A DNA stretch of 64,000 nt from Shewanella nanhaiensis (lineage in GTDB: Bacteria > Pseudomonadota > Gammaproteobacteria > Enterobacterales > Shewanellaceae), in assembly GCF_019457885.1 (NCBI RefSeq), contig NZ_JAHZST010000002.1, forward strand, positions 458,657 through 522,656, given 5' to 3'. Every line of letters begins with the position of its first letter. Position 1 is the stretch's first letter. The position numbers and the translations under genes are program-made. Positions 17,585 to 26,489 of the stretch are shown here, piece by piece. The notes beneath the pieces are model-generated. The model saw only the letters and a list, made by a program, of their open reading frames with translations. It did not search any database and had not been told where the DNA came from.

Positions 17585-19135
17585 TTAATCCACATCCCAC
17601 ATCCAACGTTTCAGCAGAGGCGTTAACACTAAGGTCAGCGCCGCTCCAGCAAAGGCGATCCACATGATATCGGTATAGAGCAGAGTAAAGCTCTGATGCT
17701 GGGTTAGTCCCAACTGCTCAGCCGAACTGTTTCCCGCAAGAAGGGCTGCAATATACTCAGCAATTGCCGAGCCTAAAAACCATAGGCCCATCATCAAGCC
17801 GACGATTTTACTTGCCGATAGTTTAGTTATCATCGACAAGCCAATGGGAGAGATACATAACTCGCCCGTTGTGTGCAATAAGTAAGCAAGTACTAACCAA
17901 CCCATAGCAACCTGCTGATCACCTTCGGAAAACGCCAGCCCTATAACCAAGGCTAAGAAGCCTAAGCCCACCTGTAGCAAGCCTAAGGCAAACTTCATCG
18001 GCGTACTTGGGGCTACTCCCTTTTGGATCATCCACTGCCAGCTTTTAGCAAATAATGGTGCCAATAAAATAATAAAGATCGCATTGAGTGACTGGAACAT
18101 GGGCGCTGGGATCTCAACCCCAAATAACACCCTATCGGTAACGCGATCGGCGAACAGGTTCATTGAGCTTCCCGATTGCAAAAAACAGAGAAAGAAAACC
18201 GTCGACATCATCACTAAACTAACCGCGGCATAGAGTTTCTGCCTCACCTCAAGTGAAACCTCTTGGATGCAGTACCACACCAGCCATACGCCGATAGCCA
18301 CAAAACTAAAACCTAGCAAACCACCCACCACCTGATGATCACCAATCACCAAGGCCACCAGCATAACCATCACAATGGCAAAACCATAGATAAGGTGCTC
18401 TCGGGTAAAACACCACCAAAGTGATTCGGTCAACATCTGCTTATCAGGCGTTTCAGCAAAGCCCTTAAGGTGCTTCTGCCCTCCAAGAAAAACCATTAGA
18501 CCCAGTAGCATACCAAAGCCCGCTAAGCCAAAACCGTATGACCATCCATACTGAGTACCTACATAGCCACACACAATAGAAGAGAGCGCAGCGCCGATAT
18601 TAATGCCCATATAAAACAGAGTAAATCCGGCATCTTTTCTAGGATCGTTTCTATCATAAAGCTTACCCACTATGGTTGAGATGTTAGGTTTTAAGAAGCC
18701 AACTCCTACTATGATGAAAGAGAGCGACAGGTAAAACATCGATAATCCGGTACTCTCCACCTTGTTACCTAGTTCATCGATATAGGCAGCTTGTCCCTCA
18801 AAAGCCATACCGAAGTGGCCTAAACAGAGCAAGATAGCGCCAGAGGTTACCGCTCGCTTACCGCCCAGATACCGATCCGCCAGCACCCCACCCACTAAAG
18901 GCAAGGCGTAAACCAGCGCGAAGTAGTTACCGAATATATTGGCCGCTTCAAGATCGCTAAACAGGAAGTGATCTGTCAGATAGAAGATAAGCAGAGCCTT
19001 TAAGCCATAAAAACTAAAGCGCTCCCACATCTCGGTAAAAAAGCACACATAAAGCCCCTTAGGGTGGGCTAAGTTTGCCTCCCCTAAGGTCTGGTCCACC
19101 TTATCTGCTTCGGTTAATTCCACCCTGGTTTCCAT
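17585..19135 (-). CDS. POT-family proton-dependent oligopeptide transporter
   Basis: A 516-residue membrane protein with 12-14 hydrophobic segments. POT/PTR2 signatures are visible: FFTEMWERFSFYGLKALLIFYL near the N-terminus (the ExxER region), GGVLADRYLGGKRAV, and FTLFYMGINIGAALSSIVCGY (the FYxxINxG signature). It imports di- and tripeptides with protons. The adjacent S9 peptidase and the divergent ToxR/TPR regulator suggest a peptide-use cluster. A DtpA-like name is possible but the exact orthologue is not assigned. Confidence 0.92.
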   Translation of the reverse strand: METRVELTEADKVDQTLGEANLAHPKGLYVCFFTEMWERFSFYGLKALLIFYLTDHFLFSDLEAANIFGNYFALVYALPLVGGVLADRYLGGKRAVTSGAILLCLGHFGMAFEGQAAYIDELGNKVESTGLSMFYLSLSFIIVGVGFLKPNISTIVGKLYDRNDPRKDAGFTLFYMGINIGAALSSIVCGYVGTQYGWSYGFGLAGFGMLLGLMVFLGGQKHLKGFAETPDKQMLTESLWWCFTREHLIYGFAIVMVMLVALVIGDHQVVGGLLGFSFVAIGVWLVWYCIQEVSLEVRQKLYAAVSLVMMSTVFFLCFLQSGSSMNLFADRVTDRVLFGVEIPAPMFQSLNAIFIILLAPLFAKSWQWMIQKGVAPSTPMKFALGLLQVGLGFLALVIGLAFSEGDQQVAMGWLVLAYLLHTTGELCISPIGLSMITKLSASKIVGLMMGLWFLGSAIAEYIAALLAGNSSAEQLGLTQHQSFTLLYTDIMWIAFAGAALTLVLTPLLKRWMWDVD

Positions 19136-19308
19136 AACAGCTTCTTCTTTTAATTTTTTGTCTTATTAGGCTATACCTAAGGCTTACTGCTCAACTTGAA
19201 GCTAAGGTGAAAGCTTAAGTAAGAGTTGGTGAAGCTTGGTGAAAGCCGTTGCAGTTTAGTGAAGTCGGGGTAAAGTAAGGGTTAACAAGCTAATGCAGTA
19301 AAAAGAGT

Positions 19309-19322
19309 AGGAGACAAGTATC
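19309..19322 (+). promoter_or_regulatory. Ribosome binding site and ATC start codon
   Basis: AGGAG (19309-19313) lies six bases before ATC (19320-19322). An in-frame TAG (19308-19310) closes the frame upstream. Between it and a TTG at 19365 there is no ATG, GTG, TTG or CTG preceded by a ribosome site, and the 15 codons from ATC encode the conserved first strands of the winged-helix domain. Confidence 0.6.
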
Positions 19323-20927
19323 AACTACCGCTACCAATTTGCCGATCTCGATCTCAATACCCAATTGGGCACTCTAGTTCGAAATAAGACTCAAGAGGTG
19401 AAGCTCCCCTGGCTGAGCTACCGCCTACTATGTGTATTATGCGAATCAGCACCAGGGATCGTCAGCCAACAGGAGTTGATTGAGCGGATCTGGCCTGAGA
19501 TAGTGGTGGGGGATGAAACCTTAAAGCAGAGAATTAAGCTTCTGCGCCGTGTATTAGACGACAACGCGGCAGATCCAACCTACATAGAGGCGATCCGTGG
19601 TCGAGGTTACCGTCTTATCCCCCATGTAGAGATAACGGCTATTCCAGATCCCAGCCTCTCCGTTAAGCTTAACCTTGCCACCGATACCCATGTGGCCCCA
19701 GCAAATGGCAGCAGCTATCCCCTTTACTGGAAAGTAACCTCTCTCACTCTAGCCTTTGTGGTGATTATCCTTGCTTGTATCGCCCTACTCTACTCTTCGA
19801 GTCGCACTATTCCACAGCCGGTTTCACAAACGCTAGCCGCCAAGATTGCCAGTGGCTTCGATAATGAACTCTATGAGAATGGACTGGATTACTACCATAG
19901 GTACAGAGAGGAGGATAACAAGCTTGCCATAGAGCTGTTTAACTCTGCCATCGAGATTAATCCCAATATGGCCCGAGCCTATGCGGGGCTATCAGATGCC
20001 TATAGTCAGGGAATATTTCAGTTTAATGGCCCCTCCGACTGGCAACAACTGGCGATCGATGCCGCTTACAAGGCGATCGCACTGGATCCCAATCTGGCGC
20101 AAGGTTATAAATCTCTGGGTCTGGCCTACTACAATCGAGGCTGGCTAACCAAGGCGATATCCGCCAACTTAAAGGCGGTACAGAAACGTAAAGATTACAA
20201 CGAGGCCATGTCAAACCTCGGCTTTATCTACCGAGAGATGGGGCAACTTAAACAAGCGCTTCACTGGATAGACAAGGCGCTAGAGGCTGACCCTAGTAAC
20301 AGTGTCAGCATGCTACATAAAGCGCAGATCCTCTTTGCTCTCGCACAATATCCTCAGGCCAACATCTGGCTAGAAAAAGCGCTGCAACTTCAGCCTGACT
20401 CTCTACTGGCCAATAACACTCAGGGGGAGAGTTTGCTACAACAGGGGCTCTTCCGCCAAGCTAAAGCCCACTATCAGGAGTTAATTGCACGCTATCCAAA
20501 GCAGTTAGTGTTTATCGAAGGACTCGCCAATGCCCTGCTCTATTTAGGCGAACAGGAGCAGGTTAGGGAGTTGGCAAAACAGCTTATTCAATCAGATAAC
20601 CGACAGGTAAAAGTTCGAGGCGAACTGCTGAGTTATTTAGCCAATAAACAGGGCACAGAGGCGCAATTAGCTCACCTTGAGCAAAGCTTTAAGCAGGAAC
20701 TTGCCCAAGGTTCAGACAGACCCAGCGACAGCATGTCACTGGCTCGCCTTTACGCCAAGAGCCATGCGAGTGATAAAAGCTATCGCTATCTTATACAGGC
20801 GATAAATCAAGGCTGGTTAGCAAAGAACCTAGTGGTCATGGATCCTAGCTTTAAAGCAATAAAAGAGGAGGTAAGCTTTAATCAGCTTATTGATGAGATG
20901 GATAATCAGAGGACGCGGCAACAATAA
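19320..20927 (+). CDS. ToxR/CadC-type winged-helix regulator with periplasmic TPR domain
   Basis: About 535 residues if started at ATC 19320; a TTG at 19365 gives 520. The N-terminus reads (M)NYRYQFADLDLNTQLGTL, matching the beta-strand start of Trans_reg_C domains, so the shorter form would lack part of the fold. The domain continues with SQQELIERIWPEIVVGDETLKQRIKLLRR and IRGRGYRLIP. One membrane segment follows (~residues 137-158), then a long periplasmic part with repeated TPR units (AYAGLSDAY, GYKSLGLAYYNRGW, AMSNLGFIYREMG). It is divergent from the POT transporter and could regulate it (inference from position). Confidence 0.85.
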   Translation: MNYRYQFADLDLNTQLGTLVRNKTQEVKLPWLSYRLLCVLCESAPGIVSQQELIERIWPEIVVGDETLKQRIKLLRRVLDDNAADPTYIEAIRGRGYRLIPHVEITAIPDPSLSVKLNLATDTHVAPANGSSYPLYWKVTSLTLAFVVIILACIALLYSSSRTIPQPVSQTLAAKIASGFDNELYENGLDYYHRYREEDNKLAIELFNSAIEINPNMARAYAGLSDAYSQGIFQFNGPSDWQQLAIDAAYKAIALDPNLAQGYKSLGLAYYNRGWLTKAISANLKAVQKRKDYNEAMSNLGFIYREMGQLKQALHWIDKALEADPSNSVSMLHKAQILFALAQYPQANIWLEKALQLQPDSLLANNTQGESLLQQGLFRQAKAHYQELIARYPKQLVFIEGLANALLYLGEQEQVRELAKQLIQSDNRQVKVRGELLSYLANKQGTEAQLAHLEQSFKQELAQGSDRPSDSMSLARLYAKSHASDKSYRYLIQAINQGWLAKNLVVMDPSFKAIKEEVSFNQLIDEMDNQRTRQQ

Positions 20928-20933
20928 GAGTGG

Positions 20934-21014
20934 TTTTGGCTGTCTACTTCTGCGTTGAATTAGCTTGCCAAAAAGCACTCTGAACAGATCAATTTCTTAT
21001 ACTAATTGGTATAA
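20934..21014 (+). repeat. Dispersed intergenic repeat, short copy
   Basis: This 81-bp stretch matches 50613-50736 nearly base for base at both ends (TTTTGGCTG..CTACTTCTG.GTTGAAT, then TTGAATTAG.TTGCCAAAAA, then CTTATACT.ATTGGTAT). It lacks about 40 internal bases present in the other copy. The missing block is bounded in the longer copy by two TTGAAT sequences, as expected for deletion between short direct repeats. A further fragment (ACTGATTGGTATTA on the minus strand) occurs at about 43586-43599. Confidence 0.75.
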
Positions 21015-21025
21015 GCACTATTCCC

Positions 21026-21058
21026 TTTGACCGCCACACTCGATGGCGGTCAAAGTTT
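21026..21058. terminator. Bidirectional terminator between convergent genes
   Basis: TTTGACCGCC (21026-21035) and GGCGGTCAAA (21045-21054) form a 10-bp stem with a 9-base loop, followed by GTTTTA. On the minus strand the stem is followed by GGGAA, so it works best for the plus-strand regulator gene but also lies just past the nhaC stop. Confidence 0.7.
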
Positions 21059-21087
21059 TAGCTGGGTGGGATTATCTTGCTCTAGCG

Positions 21088-22635
21088 TTAAGCGGCAACC
21101 GCTTCTGCCTCTTCCATATCTTCAAGCTTTAGAATTTTGAAATCAAAATAGGCATAGCTTGCACTGATTAATGGACAAACAAGATTAAAGAAGGCAAATG
21201 GAAGATAGGCAATGGTCGCTACCCCTAAGGTGCTGGCCATATAAGCACCGCAAGTGTTCCAAGGCACAAGAGGGCTAGTAATAGTCGCCGAGTCTTCAAG
21301 TGCGCGACTCAGGTTTACTGGCGCTAGACCATGTTTGGTGTACTCAACTTTAAGCATTCTGCCTGGCAGTATGATGGCGATAAACTGATCTGCAGTGATA
21401 AGGTTAGCCCCGATACAGCTAACAAGCGTCGTCAAAATCAAGCTACTACTAGACTTAACAAACACCAGCATACTCTGCAAAATACGTTTAAGCAGACCTG
21501 TTCGCTCCATCACGCCACCAAACGCCATAGCACACAGAATTAACCATACCGTATTGATCATACTGCCCATACCACCACGGCTTAGTAGGCTGTCTATCAT
21601 TGAGTTACCAGTATTGGCCGTATAACCATTAAACATGGCAATCCAGATCCCTTTAATAAGCGCAATGACGGGAAGCAGCTCAGGGTCATTCACAAACTTA
21701 AGCACATTATCGAACTGGAATAGTGCAGCGCAAACCGCCCCCGCCATGGTACCAACAATCACAGTGGGAAAAGCTGGCATCTTTTTATAGGCTAATGCCA
21801 GAACCACAAGCAGCGGGATAAGCAGATGAAGGCCGGGTGAGAACTGGGTTTGCAGTACAGCCATAGTTCTAGCCAGCTCCGCACCCGTTGCGGGGATCTC
21901 GGTATTAAAACCTAAAAAGAGAAACCCAATCAGCGCAATAACAATACTAGGAACTGTCGTCCACGCCATATGGCGTATATGACTAAATAGGTCGGTACCG
22001 GCAACGGCTGGCGCAAGATTAGTTGTATCAGACATTGGCGACATCTTATCGCCAAAGTAAGCGCCACTGATAATCGCACCGGCAGTTATCTCAATGTTTA
22101 ACCCCATGGCACCAGCGACACCAATCAGCGCGATACCTAAGGTGCCAGCGACAGTCCATGAGCTACCGATACTGATAGCCACAATGGCACAGAGCAGACA
22201 AGATGCGGCATAGAAGTACTCAGGGTTTAAGATCTTCATCCCGTAGTAGATCATGGTAGGCACAGTACCGGAGAGGATCCAGGTACCGATAAGTGAGCCC
22301 ACAGTAAAGAGAATAAGCAGGGCTCCTGTTGCCATGGAGACACTACTCACTATTCCCTTCTCCATCTCCTTCCAGCTATAACCGTTCTTCACACCAATAA
22401 TCAGTGCAACACAGGCAGCCATAATGAGGGCTATCTGGTTAGCGCCCGATGAGCTGTCAGAAGAAAAGAGGTAAACCGCAGCGGTTAACATCACCACTAG
22501 GGCAAAGATAGGAGTAAGCGCATCGAATAAGCTAGGTTGCTTATGTTTATTCCCTGAGCCCTTAGGTTCAGACGAATTTGAGCCTGGTTGCGAATGGGAT
22601 GCTGATTGCTGGGGATCAGTTTCTGAGGTCATCAC
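21088..22635 (-). CDS. NhaC-family Na+/H+ antiporter
   Basis: A 515-residue protein with about 11-12 membrane segments. NhaC-family features include GSSWTVAGTLGIALIGV, ISGAYFGDKMSPMSDTTNLAPAVAGTDLFSHIRHM (the conserved DKxSPxSDTTN loop) and SATITSPLVPWNTCGAYMASTLGV near the C-terminus. The first ~35 residues are a Ser/Gln-rich polar leader. It exchanges Na+ for H+ (some family members exchange organic solutes) and suits a marine bacterium. It is a single gene with no operon partner. Confidence 0.92.
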   Translation of the reverse strand: MMTSETDPQQSASHSQPGSNSSEPKGSGNKHKQPSLFDALTPIFALVVMLTAAVYLFSSDSSSGANQIALIMAACVALIIGVKNGYSWKEMEKGIVSSVSMATGALLILFTVGSLIGTWILSGTVPTMIYYGMKILNPEYFYAASCLLCAIVAISIGSSWTVAGTLGIALIGVAGAMGLNIEITAGAIISGAYFGDKMSPMSDTTNLAPAVAGTDLFSHIRHMAWTTVPSIVIALIGFLFLGFNTEIPATGAELARTMAVLQTQFSPGLHLLIPLLVVLALAYKKMPAFPTVIVGTMAGAVCAALFQFDNVLKFVNDPELLPVIALIKGIWIAMFNGYTANTGNSMIDSLLSRGGMGSMINTVWLILCAMAFGGVMERTGLLKRILQSMLVFVKSSSSLILTTLVSCIGANLITADQFIAIILPGRMLKVEYTKHGLAPVNLSRALEDSATITSPLVPWNTCGAYMASTLGVATIAYLPFAFFNLVCPLISASYAYFDFKILKLEDMEEAEAVAA

Positions 22636-22880
22636 TTTTCCTTTTTGTTCTTTTTATTTAACCCCGCAAATACCATTCAACGACGGTTTTTTTATTGCGC
22701 TCGGTCGATCATATTTACATAAAGATAACAACCGAGTCCAACAAGTATACTGGTGTTAAATAGTTGACCAAGCCAAGCTAAAGACTAAATATTCAAACAA
22801 AAGCCCAATATCACCTATTTATGCACTAATTAAAGATAATCCCTCTATTTGCTCTCTAAAAATTTAATTTCATCACCCAT

Positions 22881-22916
22881 AAAAAACGGCCTTTTGAGCT
22901 AACTTAAAAGGCCGTT
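22881..22916 (-). terminator. Terminator of the S8 protease operon
   Basis: Reading the minus strand, AACGGCCTTTT and AAAAGGCCGTT (22885-22916) form an 11-bp stem with a 10-base loop followed by a T-run (A-run at 22881-22886 on plus). It lies 20 bp after the last gene of the operon. The region 22636-22880 upstream of nhaC has no gene. Confidence 0.85.
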
Positions 22917-22935
22917 ATAACTATTTATATAACAA

Positions 22936-23400
22936 TTACTCTGGATTGTATTTGTTGTTTGCTAGCTCAATTTTTACGGCTTTAATGCGGCTGTCATTAA
23001 ACAGCTCATCGTTTAAGTTCAACAGATCAACATTCTCAGCAGCCTTATAGACAGCAGAGTTACCGTTAGCAAAAACAAGCTTCAGATCTAAATCTGTGGC
23101 AACCGCTTTGGCATCTTGTCCCTCAACCAAGGTAACAAAAACCAAGCCCGTCGCTTTAGAGGTAAGGTTAAAGCTACCTTTGGTGACAAGATCGCCAGCA
23201 AATAGCTTAACCGTGTCAGCAAAATCCGCAGTCGCTGAGGGCTCAACCACCTTATTAAACGTCTGACCATTAACGACAACAGACTCACTCGCCTCAATTT
23301 CAACTGGCGCTGCCAACTCAGGCAGGTTATTCGCCACAGTAAGCGATGAAAATAGGGTGACTGCTACAGCAGGTAAAAAGATAGATAGTTTCATATTCAT
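22936..23400 (-). CDS. Small secreted protein, probable dedicated chaperone of the S8 protease
   Basis: A 154-residue protein with a signal peptide (to about Ala23) and a mature part of about 130 residues without Cys. I do not recognise a domain by motif. It lies 6 bp after a kexin-like subtilase that lacks a propeptide, and an AAGGAG site precedes its ATG. In Aeromonas sobria the similar protease ASP is followed by ORF2 (about 152 residues), a secreted chaperone needed for ASP folding. Length, order and secretion all match, so an ORF2-like role is the best hypothesis. A protease inhibitor or immunity-type role is the alternative. Confidence 0.65.
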   Translation of the reverse strand: MNMKLSIFLPAVAVTLFSSLTVANNLPELAAPVEIEASESVVVNGQTFNKVVEPSATADFADTVKLFAGDLVTKGSFNLTSKATGLVFVTLVEGQDAKAVATDLDLKLVFANGNSAVYKAAENVDLLNLNDELFNDSRIKAVKIELANNKYNPE

Positions 23401-23406
23401 ACTCCT

Positions 23407-25185
23407 TTAGTGGCCGATAACGCGCAGTGACCAGTTCTTGATCACACCTGGCTCTTTGTTATTGTTAAGTGGTACAAAAAATACGTTTGAACTATTGAAG
23501 TAAGCGATAAAGGTAAACTGCTCTTCACCGTTGGTATCAATGGCTCTCAAGGTCCACTCACCTTTGGCTTTTTCACCATAGAATTGGTTGCTCAACAGTA
23601 ACTGCTGATCAAAACCTGTGATGCTAGCATCGAGTGACTGACCAACCAGACCATTTCTCGGTGTTTGCAGTACAGAGCGAGTACCCGCTGGTGAGATAAG
23701 CTCAATGGCTAGATCAGGTAGACGAGCGTGATCTAAGGTTAACTGCACCTGCACCGACTCTACTGTCACATCATCACTAAACACTATGCTTGACTCACCG
23801 CCAGCTAAGCTAGCGTCAGGTACTTCAACAGCAAGATCACTGCTTGCCCACGGGGTGATAACTTGGGGTGGCAGCACGCTATTTGTCATACGAGCGCGGC
23901 TCATGGCTTTGTCCAGATCCACCGCACCAAAGCCGTAGAATGAGTGAAAATCAACACCCGCAGCATTCGTGGTCCAAGGAGCAACCGCCTGGTAGCTCAC
24001 CAACTCACCTTTGTTGTTTACAAAGTCCAGACTCACACCTGGGTTTTGAGCATCTGTTTTGCTTGCCGTTTCAGCCAACAATGCACGCACATCTCGCGCT
24101 GTTAACGCATGGTTAGTCGACATAATGGCGGCGATAGCACCTGAAGTGTTTGGCGCTGCAGAAGAGGTACCATTCATGGTACTGGTATAGTTACAATCAG
24201 GATCTAGCTCAGTTCCACCATGTAGCCCATTACTACCAAGACCAGCTGATGTGTTCATACCCGCATCACAACCCATCAGATCTGTGGTCACCATAGCTGG
24301 AGAGTTGGTGCCATACTCGCCCGCTGGTGCAGCAACCCACACATTAGCCCCTACAGATGAGTAACTAGTACGGGTACCATCAGCGGTGATCGCACTCGTT
24401 ACTAGGTTATAGTAGTTAGCATTATCATAGGACTGGTTACTGTTGTGCATCGGCAAGCCTAAATTGTTGCCGCCTGCAAAAAAGTCACCGGGTAACACAA
24501 AGAAACCACCACTTCTAAAGTAGCGGTAGCCGTTACCCGCCGATTTAACAAACAGTGCGCCACGTCCCCATGCTGCATTGTCGCTAACATCGGACATCAC
24601 ACCGATCTCAAAATTGAATTGAGGATCATCAAAATCAGCCTTAATCGGATCGATTGGGCTAAAACCATAACTCTGGTTAAACACCCGCACATCTTGAGTG
24701 GCTGCCCCCTTACCATGTGAGATCAACCAACCTTCAAAGGTTTGCTCTGATAACCAGTTAAACCCAAGTAAAGAGGTGTTAGAAGCCACGCCCCTCACCC
24801 CTTCACCGTTATGGCCTACCGCACCAATCAAACCAGCAACAGCCGTACCATGGCCATTGGGATCTTCAGGGTAATCTACAGGAAATGCTGAATCAGAAAT
24901 AAAATTCTGGCTACCTGGGACCACGTTAGCAGCCAAGTCTGGATGATCTATCTGTACACCAGTATCGATAACAGCCACTTTAATCCCAACACCTGCAATG
25001 CCAAATGCTTGAGTAAGTTGAGTATTAAGATCGTTACCCGCAGTACCAGATGACTGGGAGAAAGCATTCTGGCCCGTATTGTTTAAGTGCCACTGCTCTG
25101 AATAGAGTGGATCTGATGCGTAACTTGCCGAAGTGAGCCCGATGCCGACCATAGCTAATGCTAACTTTGAATATTTCAAATTCAT
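23407..25185 (-). CDS. Secreted kexin-like S8 serine protease with P domain
   Basis: 592 residues from the ATG at 25185, which follows GAGG at 6 bases; an upstream in-frame ATG at 25221 adds 12 residues that weaken the signal peptide. After the signal peptide (ending SYAS) the catalytic domain starts at once (DPLYSEQWHLNNTGQ), with no propeptide. The triad is Asp in VAVIDTG, His in NGHGTAV and Ser in GTSSAAP (about 74, 112 and 341). The C-terminal ~150 residues are a proprotein-convertase P domain (DHARLPDLAIELISPAGT, KGEWTLRAIDT). This matches Aeromonas ASP, a secreted protease folded by a separate chaperone, here probably the next gene. Confidence 0.9.
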   Translation of the reverse strand: MNLKYSKLALAMVGIGLTSASYASDPLYSEQWHLNNTGQNAFSQSSGTAGNDLNTQLTQAFGIAGVGIKVAVIDTGVQIDHPDLAANVVPGSQNFISDSAFPVDYPEDPNGHGTAVAGLIGAVGHNGEGVRGVASNTSLLGFNWLSEQTFEGWLISHGKGAATQDVRVFNQSYGFSPIDPIKADFDDPQFNFEIGVMSDVSDNAAWGRGALFVKSAGNGYRYFRSGGFFVLPGDFFAGGNNLGLPMHNSNQSYDNANYYNLVTSAITADGTRTSYSSVGANVWVAAPAGEYGTNSPAMVTTDLMGCDAGMNTSAGLGSNGLHGGTELDPDCNYTSTMNGTSSAAPNTSGAIAAIMSTNHALTARDVRALLAETASKTDAQNPGVSLDFVNNKGELVSYQAVAPWTTNAAGVDFHSFYGFGAVDLDKAMSRARMTNSVLPPQVITPWASSDLAVEVPDASLAGGESSIVFSDDVTVESVQVQLTLDHARLPDLAIELISPAGTRSVLQTPRNGLVGQSLDASITGFDQQLLLSNQFYGEKAKGEWTLRAIDTNGEEQFTFIAYFNSSNVFFVPLNNNKEPGVIKNWSLRVIGH

Positions 25186-25221
25186 ATTAAGCCTCAAATG
25201 ATTAGTAATTATTATTTTCAC

Positions 25222-25806
25222 CGCGTAAATGAATAAAAATTCAATTTATGCAGGCGTTTTTTGACATTACATGATTCACATTAAGACCAACATGACCTTT
25301 ACTTTGAAGCCTAAAAACTGAGTAACAAATAATTTACATAATAAAAATAGTGATACTCGGAATTAAGAGGTGAAATCAAACCAAAGATGATTAACAATCA
25401 ATAGGATAGATAATCAAGTGTAAATTTAATCTTTATTTAATTAGTGAGTTACAAAAGATTAAGGAAAACTAAAGATAGAGGGTGAATAGGCAGTAAAATT
25501 GGGGGCTCAAGCATTATACTAGTAAATAAATATGCAAAAAAAGCATTAGATAGCAACATTTGCGCTACAAACTGGCTTGTTTACTTGGCCGTTAGATGAT
25601 AATGACAGCGTTATCATTTTTAATTTAAAACCAGCAACCCAATAGAGCTTTCGCATAAATATGTAGCAAATGGTTAGCTAGAGTTTTAAGTGTGAGTAGA
25701 GAGAATCTCTCACTCTATGTAAGAGGCTGAAATCCGCTCTTTCATTCACCTCCTCATTTCACTAACATACGCCCTAAGATGAGAGAAGATTACCCAAGGC
25801 AAAGAC
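25222..25806. other. Gene-free AT-rich region
   Basis: 585 bp with no credible reading frame. It holds the promoter of the minus-strand protease and of the plus-strand pyrophosphatase-like gene. A small hairpin GAGAGAATCTCTC lies near 25698-25710. Nothing else stands out. Confidence 0.6.
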
Positions 25807-26385
25807 ATGAAATTTACCGCGCTCACTCAGCCACTTTATGATCACCTTTATCGTGACATACTCCAGTTTCGCTCCACATTCGATCTACCCAGTGAAGATG
25901 AAGCTACATTGGATGATAAGGCTGACACCTTACATACCTCGCTGGCCATCGAAGAGCTAACTGAACTTGCCGAAGCTGACACTCGCATCGAGCAAGCCGA
26001 TGCCATTGTGGACTCTGTTTATGTGCTTATGGGTCGTCTGGTTCACCTTGGTGCTTCACAGGTTAATGACCGCATTGAGATCAGTTATATCATCGATCTT
26101 CTGCTAAATGTCGCTAAAAACCGCGAAATTGAGTTCATTACCTGTTGGGATGAAGTCCACTCAAGCAACATGAGCAAGGTCTGTCGTAATGAGAAGGAGC
26201 TAGCTGAAACTGTCGAGTTTTACGCTAAGCAAGGCGTTGAGATTGTTGGTAGTCAAAAAGGCGATTTCATCATTGCCAAGTGCGCCAAAGATGTCGATAT
26301 GGCTGGTAAAGTCGTTCGCCAAGGCAAGGTACTCAAGTCGGTCTATTACCGCCCAGCCGATCTGGCTAAGCTAGTCAAAGCCTAA
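25807..26385 (+). CDS. MazG/PRA-PH-like nucleotide pyrophosphohydrolase
   Basis: A 192-residue protein. The metal-binding pattern of the all-alpha NTP pyrophosphohydrolase fold is visible: EELTELAEA (EExxE) at about residues 50-58 and EQADAIVDSVYVLMG (ExxD type) at ~62-76. The C-terminal part (DEVHSSNMSKVCRNEKELAETVEFY ... GKVLKSVYYRPADL) resembles phosphoribosyl-ATP pyrophosphohydrolase-type proteins found in phages and many bacteria. It would hydrolyse a nucleoside triphosphate or a modified nucleotide to the monophosphate; the substrate is unknown. It is a single gene ending at a clear terminator. Confidence 0.82.
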   Translation: MKFTALTQPLYDHLYRDILQFRSTFDLPSEDEATLDDKADTLHTSLAIEELTELAEADTRIEQADAIVDSVYVLMGRLVHLGASQVNDRIEISYIIDLLLNVAKNREIEFITCWDEVHSSNMSKVCRNEKELAETVEFYAKQGVEIVGSQKGDFIIAKCAKDVDMAGKVVRQGKVLKSVYYRPADLAKLVKA

Positions 26386-26387
26386 AG

Positions 26388-26415
26388 TTTCAAGCTTCAA
26401 GCTTCAAGCTTCAAA
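26388..26415. repeat. Tandem heptamer repeat (TTCAAGC)
   Basis: TTCAAGC occurs three times in a row and is followed by TTCAA, starting a few bases after the stop of the preceding gene. It sits between the stop codon and the terminator. It could vary in copy number by slippage. Confidence 0.7.
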
Positions 26416-26420
26416 AACAG

Positions 26421-26448
26421 AAAAGCACTTCGATTGAAGTGCTTTTTA
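26421..26448 (+). terminator. Terminator after the pyrophosphohydrolase gene
   Basis: AAAAGCACTTC and GAAGTGCTTTT pair around GATT, followed by TTA. A/T tails on both sides allow it to act in both directions, although the convergent peptidase gene ends about 40 bp further on. Confidence 0.85.
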
Positions 26449-26489
26449 TTAGTCTAAAGATAGCGACTTTTTTGAAGCGCTATCTCAGA

